A stretch of 24,555 nucleotides of DNA. It comes from a virus. The notes below the pieces were generated by a model that worked only from the letters and a program-made list of their open reading frames with translations, ran no database searches and had not been told where the DNA came from. The DNA lies in IMG/VR virus record IMGVR_UViG_3300037189_023406, positions 1 through 24,555 of that record; one strand, given 5' to 3'. The first letter of the stretch is position 1, and every line of letters begins with the position of its first letter. Made by a program: the position numbers and the translations under genes. Shown one piece after another: positions 21,272 through 24,555 of the stretch.

Positions 21272-21955
21272 ATGAAGATATTAGGACCAAAAGATTCCGG
21301 TCACGGAATATTAATTGAATACGACGCGGGACATGTTTCCGCTGAAGAAAATAAGCATATTCTTAGAGAAGCGAAGGATATAGATTTTTCGCAAGATTTA
21401 ATTTTATACGCAGTTTTACAAAAATATGACACTCCTAATAAGAATGGTAGGATTTATCCTAAACCCATTCTTATGAGGGAGAATGAGAAATATCAATCCG
21501 TAATTAAAAAAGGTGGTGCTCTAAATGAATTAAACCACCCATCCTCATCCCTTATTGATTTAGACCGTGTATCACACTCAATTCTTGAGACTTGGTGGGA
21601 CGGTAAAATGTTAATGGGAAAAATCAAATTATTCACATCACCCGGTTGGAGAAAAATGGGTATTGTATCCACTAAAGGAGACCAAGCTGCAATGTTATTA
21701 ATGAACGGAGCAACTTTAGGTATCTCATCACGTGGTGTCGGTTCTTTAAAGAACGTTAAAGGTGAAAACATTGTTCAAGACGATTATGAATTAGTTTGTT
21801 TTGACTTAGTTTCTTCACCATCAACACCTGGTGCATATGTTTTCCAAGATTTAAAAGATAGGGATCAATATCAAGAATCAGTGCAAGAAAAACCCCAAGA
21901 AGTGGACAAAATGAAAAAATTAATGGGGAAACTTGATAATTTTTTAGGTAAATAA
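21272..21955 (+). CDS. 21: Prohead protease, T4 gp21-like
   Basis: This serine protease of the herpesvirus-assemblin-like fold degrades the scaffold and trims capsid proteins during head maturation. The 227 residues show RIYPKPIL (60-67), the catalytic His in ELNHP (His89), the DRVSH segment (98-102), and the nucleophile Ser in GISSRGVG (150-157; Ser152 or Ser153), then YELVCFDLVSSPS (172-184) typical of the family. The C-terminal 40 residues are charged and probably self-cleaved. Length is close to T4 gp21. It precedes the gp22 and gp23 genes in T4 order. The 13-base end of the gene, AATTTTTTAGGTA, is repeated 20 bp further on. Confidence 0.93.
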   Translation: MKILGPKDSGHGILIEYDAGHVSAEENKHILREAKDIDFSQDLILYAVLQKYDTPNKNGRIYPKPILMRENEKYQSVIKKGGALNELNHPSSSLIDLDRVSHSILETWWDGKMLMGKIKLFTSPGWRKMGIVSTKGDQAAMLLMNGATLGISSRGVGSLKNVKGENIVQDDYELVCFDLVSSPSTPGAYVFQDLKDRDQYQESVQEKPQEVDKMKKLMGKLDNFLGK

Positions 21956-22008
21956 GCAATTTTTTAGGTATAACAATATCAAAAACAAGTTTTTTATTAA
22001 TAACACAC

Positions 22009-22016
22009 TATTTATA
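22009..22016 (+). promoter_or_regulatory. TATTTATA late-promoter-like element
   Basis: An exact TATTTATA followed by T lies 23 nt before the ATG of the gp22-like gene at 22040. Confidence 0.45.
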
Positions 22017-22039
22017 TAGTAATAAAACCAATTTAAATA

Positions 22040-23302
22040 ATGGCTGAAAAATCAATTTTAGAACAAGCTTTACTTCAAATCGAAACACTTGAAGAAGCAG
22101 TTAAAGCAAATGCAAAAGGTATAATTTCTTCAACTATGAAGAAAGAACTAAGCGAATTGCTTAAAGAATCTAAAGAAGAAGAGGATGAAAACTGGGCATC
22201 ACAAGAAGAGGAAGCTAAGGCTTCTGAAGAAGATGATGACGAAAGTGCTATTCCTGACGAAGAGGAAGAAAATGATATGGCAAGCGACGACGAGGAATCA
22301 GATGACGATGAGTCAGATGAAGAAGGAGAAGCTGCTGATGACACAGACCTCGATAATGAACCAAAAGGTATCGACTCATTAGATGCTGATTCTGACATGG
22401 ATGCTGACGCTGATATGGATGATTACAATGCTGATGATGAAGATGATACTGATGTTGACGCGGACAACGACGTTATGGACATGACAGGTGCTTCAGATGA
22501 TGAAGTTATGAAAGTGTTCAAAGCTATGAAACCAGAAGATGGTATCGTAGTTAAAAAAGACGGAGGTCATCTTAGCGTTAATGACGGTGACAATGAGTAT
22601 ATCATTAAACTTGATGATGAATCTACACCATCTCATGAAGAAGAATCTGAGCCGTTTACGGATCATACTTCAGATGAGGAAGAAGAAGATGAATCAAATT
22701 TATATGAAATAACATTGGATGAAGAAGACACTGACCCTACTACACCTGATACTAATTTAGGTGAAGAAGAGGATGAAGACGAAGATGATGACGATGACCA
22801 CAAAGTTCAAGCTGATGAAGCTGCAAGAACTAAGTCTAATCCTCATGGTAACAAAAACGGTATGCATCGTGCAGGTTTACCAAGTAAGAAAAAATACAAA
22901 GCAGGTTCAACAATCAACGAAGAGGTTGAAACTTTGAAGAAACAAAATGGTGAATATAAAAAAGCCTTAGTTCTTTTCAAAGACAAACTTAACGAAGTTG
23001 CAATCTTCAATGCAAACTTAGCTTACTTCACTCGTTTGGTGACTGAGCATTCAACAACAAAACAAGAGAAATTGAACATATTAAAGAGATTTGATTCAGT
23101 TTCTACTATGAATGAGTCTAAAAACTTATTCAAAACTATTGAAGCAGAATTAGGTTCTAAAAAACCAGTAACCGAGTCTGTTGTAAATAAAATCTCTGCA
23201 ACTCCAACAACATCTTCTTCTCAAGAGACATTGACTGAGTCAAAAGCTTACGAAAATCCTCAATTCAAGAGAATGAAAGATTTGATGAGTAAAATAAAAT
23301 AA
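22040..23302 (+). CDS. 22: Prohead core scaffold protein, T4 gp22-like
   Basis: It forms the internal core on which the capsid shell assembles and is later digested by gp21. The 420 residues have an N-terminal helix (MAEKSILEQALLQIETLEEA), a very long acidic region of Asp/Glu runs (about 45-260), and a C-terminal helical part (about 295-420) with the gp22-like block LNEVAIFNANLAYFTRLVTE and a KLNILKRFD helix. Several LTE-, VTE- or MNE-Ser sites in the last 80 residues fit gp21 cleavage. T4 gp22 is shorter (about 270 residues); the acidic block explains the extra length. It follows gp21 and precedes gp23 as in T4. Confidence 0.9.
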   Translation: MAEKSILEQALLQIETLEEAVKANAKGIISSTMKKELSELLKESKEEEDENWASQEEEAKASEEDDDESAIPDEEEENDMASDDEESDDDESDEEGEAADDTDLDNEPKGIDSLDADSDMDADADMDDYNADDEDDTDVDADNDVMDMTGASDDEVMKVFKAMKPEDGIVVKKDGGHLSVNDGDNEYIIKLDDESTPSHEEESEPFTDHTSDEEEEDESNLYEITLDEEDTDPTTPDTNLGEEEDEDEDDDDDHKVQADEAARTKSNPHGNKNGMHRAGLPSKKKYKAGSTINEEVETLKKQNGEYKKALVLFKDKLNEVAIFNANLAYFTRLVTEHSTTKQEKLNILKRFDSVSTMNESKNLFKTIEAELGSKKPVTESVVNKISATPTTSSSQETLTESKAYENPQFKRMKDLMSKIK

Positions 23303-23334
23303 AATAAAAATTAAAAAAAACAAAAACATACAAA

Positions 23335-24555
23335 ATGGGAGCATTATTAGAATCAGGTATGGTTGGTAACATCGGTCTTAAGCACTTACGTGTTATCAAA
23401 GAAGATACCATCAAAAAATGGGATGACTTAGGATTTTTAGAAGGTCTTGAAGGTCACCAAAAAGATAACATCGCGCAATTATATGAAAACCAAGCGTCTT
23501 ATTTAATCAACGAAGCTGCAACTGCAGATGCGTCTGGTTCTTTCGAGACTGTGGTATTCCCTATCATTCGTCGTGTATTCTCTAAATTATTAGCTAACGA
23601 CTTAGTGTCTGTTCAAGCTATGAACTTACCAATTGGTAAATTATTCTACTTCATTCCTAAAATTCAGGAAAGAAATAGTGGAGACCATTACGGTCCTTAC
23701 ATGGGTGAAAACTCTAACTTTAGTGGAACAAACACATCTAAAGGTGCAGGATATCCTGATACAGCTAAAAGCCTTTACGATCGTTTCTATGAAAATAGTG
23801 ATGATGTAAACCAAGGTCTTTTTGATTACTCAAAAGGAGCTTTCACGCTTAACACTGCAACTGTTGCTGATATCGTTTCATTTGCTACTGGTACTGAAGC
23901 AAGTATCAACCCAATCGCTACTGGTGTAACAGTAAATTCTGTAATATTGAAAGTTACTGGTTTCACAAGTGATGGTGCTGGTAAAATCGCAGGTCCAGAC
24001 GGTAACTTAATGGATACTGAAGAATTTTTAGCTTCTTTAACAGTTGCTTGTTCTCAAATTACAAATAGTAACACTGGTTACACTACAAACTTACCATTCA
24101 ACATTGTAACTCAAAAATATGGTAAAGGTATTGTAGAATACGGTAGCAAGCATACAGGTGCTTACACAACTGGTAAGTATTATGATATTTGTGATCAAAC
24201 AGGAGTAATTTATCTTTCTGTAGATACACAATATTACGATGCAACTGGTTTCCACGGTTATTCAGTAGCAGGTTCAACTTTAGCGGTTGGTGATTTCACA
24301 GTAACTTTCAGAAGTTATGACACATTAGACGGTTACACAGGAACAACTATCTCTGACTTAAAAGTTGGTGATTTCAAAGCTGTTTACAGACAATATGCTG
24401 ACTTAGAATTTGAAGATAAAATCGGTGAGGTTTCTTTCGAATTAGATTCAGTTACTGTATCTGTTACAGAAAGAAAATTAAGAGCACAATGGTCTCCTGA
24501 GTTAGCTCAAGACGTTGCAGCTTTCCACAACATCGATGCTGAAGCTGAATTAACA
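23335..24555 (+). CDS. 23: Major capsid protein, T4 gp23-like (3'-truncated by window)
   Basis: The ATG at 23335 opens a frame of 407 codons without stop to the right edge. gp23 hexamers build the head shell. Family blocks: FPIIRRVFSKLLANDLVSVQAM (75-96, split by the family-typical Arg and Leu residues), LPIGKLFYF (98-106), and near the edge ERKLRAQWSPELAQDVAAFH with DAEAEL. A prohead-protease site is likely at Ile58-Asn59-Glu60 before Ala61, as T4 gp23 loses its first 65 residues. The ELAQD block lies later here than I remember for T4, so the middle Thr/Gly-rich stretch (about 140-340) probably contains an inserted domain. An A-rich leader precedes the ATG 32 nt after gp22; no own TATTTATA is seen. 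Confidence 0.95.
   Translation, partial: MGALLESGMVGNIGLKHLRVIKEDTIKKWDDLGFLEGLEGHQKDNIAQLYENQASYLINEAATADASGSFETVVFPIIRRVFSKLLANDLVSVQAMNLPIGKLFYFIPKIQERNSGDHYGPYMGENSNFSGTNTSKGAGYPDTAKSLYDRFYENSDDVNQGLFDYSKGAFTLNTATVADIVSFATGTEASINPIATGVTVNSVILKVTGFTSDGAGKIAGPDGNLMDTEEFLASLTVACSQITNSNTGYTTNLPFNIVTQKYGKGIVEYGSKHTGAYTTGKYYDICDQTGVIYLSVDTQYYDATGFHGYSVAGSTLAVGDFTVTFRSYDTLDGYTGTTISDLKVGDFKAVYRQYADLEFEDKIGEVSFELDSVTVSVTERKLRAQWSPELAQDVAAFHNIDAEAELT

Noticed and set aside
21938-21970. Direct repeat AATTTTTTAGGTA around the gp21 stop
   Set aside because: Short, AT-rich local duplication with no sign of an attachment site or insertion.
22075-22398. Ser-rich minus-strand frame opposite gp22
   Set aside because: Antisense of Asp/Glu runs (GAT/GAA read as ATC/TTC and Ser codons); no independent support.
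1-24555. tRNA genes, integrase, insertion sequences or plasmid functions
   Set aside because: None recognised by eye on either strand; the window is continuous phage coding DNA.

Overview
The window is part of the genome of a tailed phage with a T4-type (myovirus) head module, and its host is most likely a member of the Bacteroidetes, probably a flavobacterium. The T4 link rests on a run of recognisable head genes: terminase large subunit (gp17-like), portal (gp20-like), prohead protease (gp21-like), core scaffold (gp22-like) and the first 407 codons of the major capsid protein (gp23-like), which runs off the right edge. The host inference rests on four things: AT-rich DNA with almost no Shine-Dalgarno sequences; several exact TTG-N19..21-TAnnTTTG promoters, the Bacteroidetes housekeeping-sigma pattern; signal peptides cleaved just before Gln; and Bacteroidetes-like ClpC and ribosomal protein bS21.

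Layout. (1) 1-4803, plus strand: the end of an unidentified gene, two small membrane proteins, a CsgG-like exported protein, an Ntn-hydrolase of the choloylglycine/acyltransferase type, and two exported proteins, one with about 240 residues of extreme low complexity in front of a probable beta-barrel. (2) 4786-10025, minus strand: a 49-residue hydrophobic protein, an unknown 117-residue protein, an RNA-repair cassette (receiver-like cREC protein, T4 Rnl1-type RNA ligase, P-loop polynucleotide kinase), a small lipoprotein with its own promoter and terminator, a possible short transcript, and a ClpC-like AAA+ unfoldase without the N-terminal domain. (3) 10026-10181: a divergent control region with two host-type promoters and a pair of GACA-N3-TGTC inverted repeats. 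(4) 10182-11941, plus strand: Hsp20, two paralogous KTSC proteins and a nucleotidyltransferase. (5) 12011-24555, plus strand: virion/prohead genes, interrupted only by a minus-strand gene for ribosomal protein bS21 between the portal-side gene and the gp21 region.

The plus-strand head genes and the exported genes share a recurring TATTTATA element 3-32 nt before start codons, several times directly behind a rho-independent terminator. It has no -33 partner and resembles a phage late promoter. The minus-strand block and hsp20 carry host-type promoters instead, so it is probably expressed early or constitutively and acts on host physiology: protein quality control (ClpC, Hsp20), RNA repair against anticodon nucleases, ribosome remodelling (bS21) and envelope change (lipoprotein).

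Strongest leads: a phage bS21 with Tyr54 in a host group where bS21 hides the anti-Shine-Dalgarno; a three-gene RNA-repair cassette in which cREC may replace the end-healing phosphatase; an Ntn-hydrolase whose nucleophile Cys28 directly follows a prohead-protease-like LNE site; a secretion/outer-membrane gene set; and the operator pair between clpC and hsp20. All functions are read from sequence patterns and remembered family features; no database search was run.
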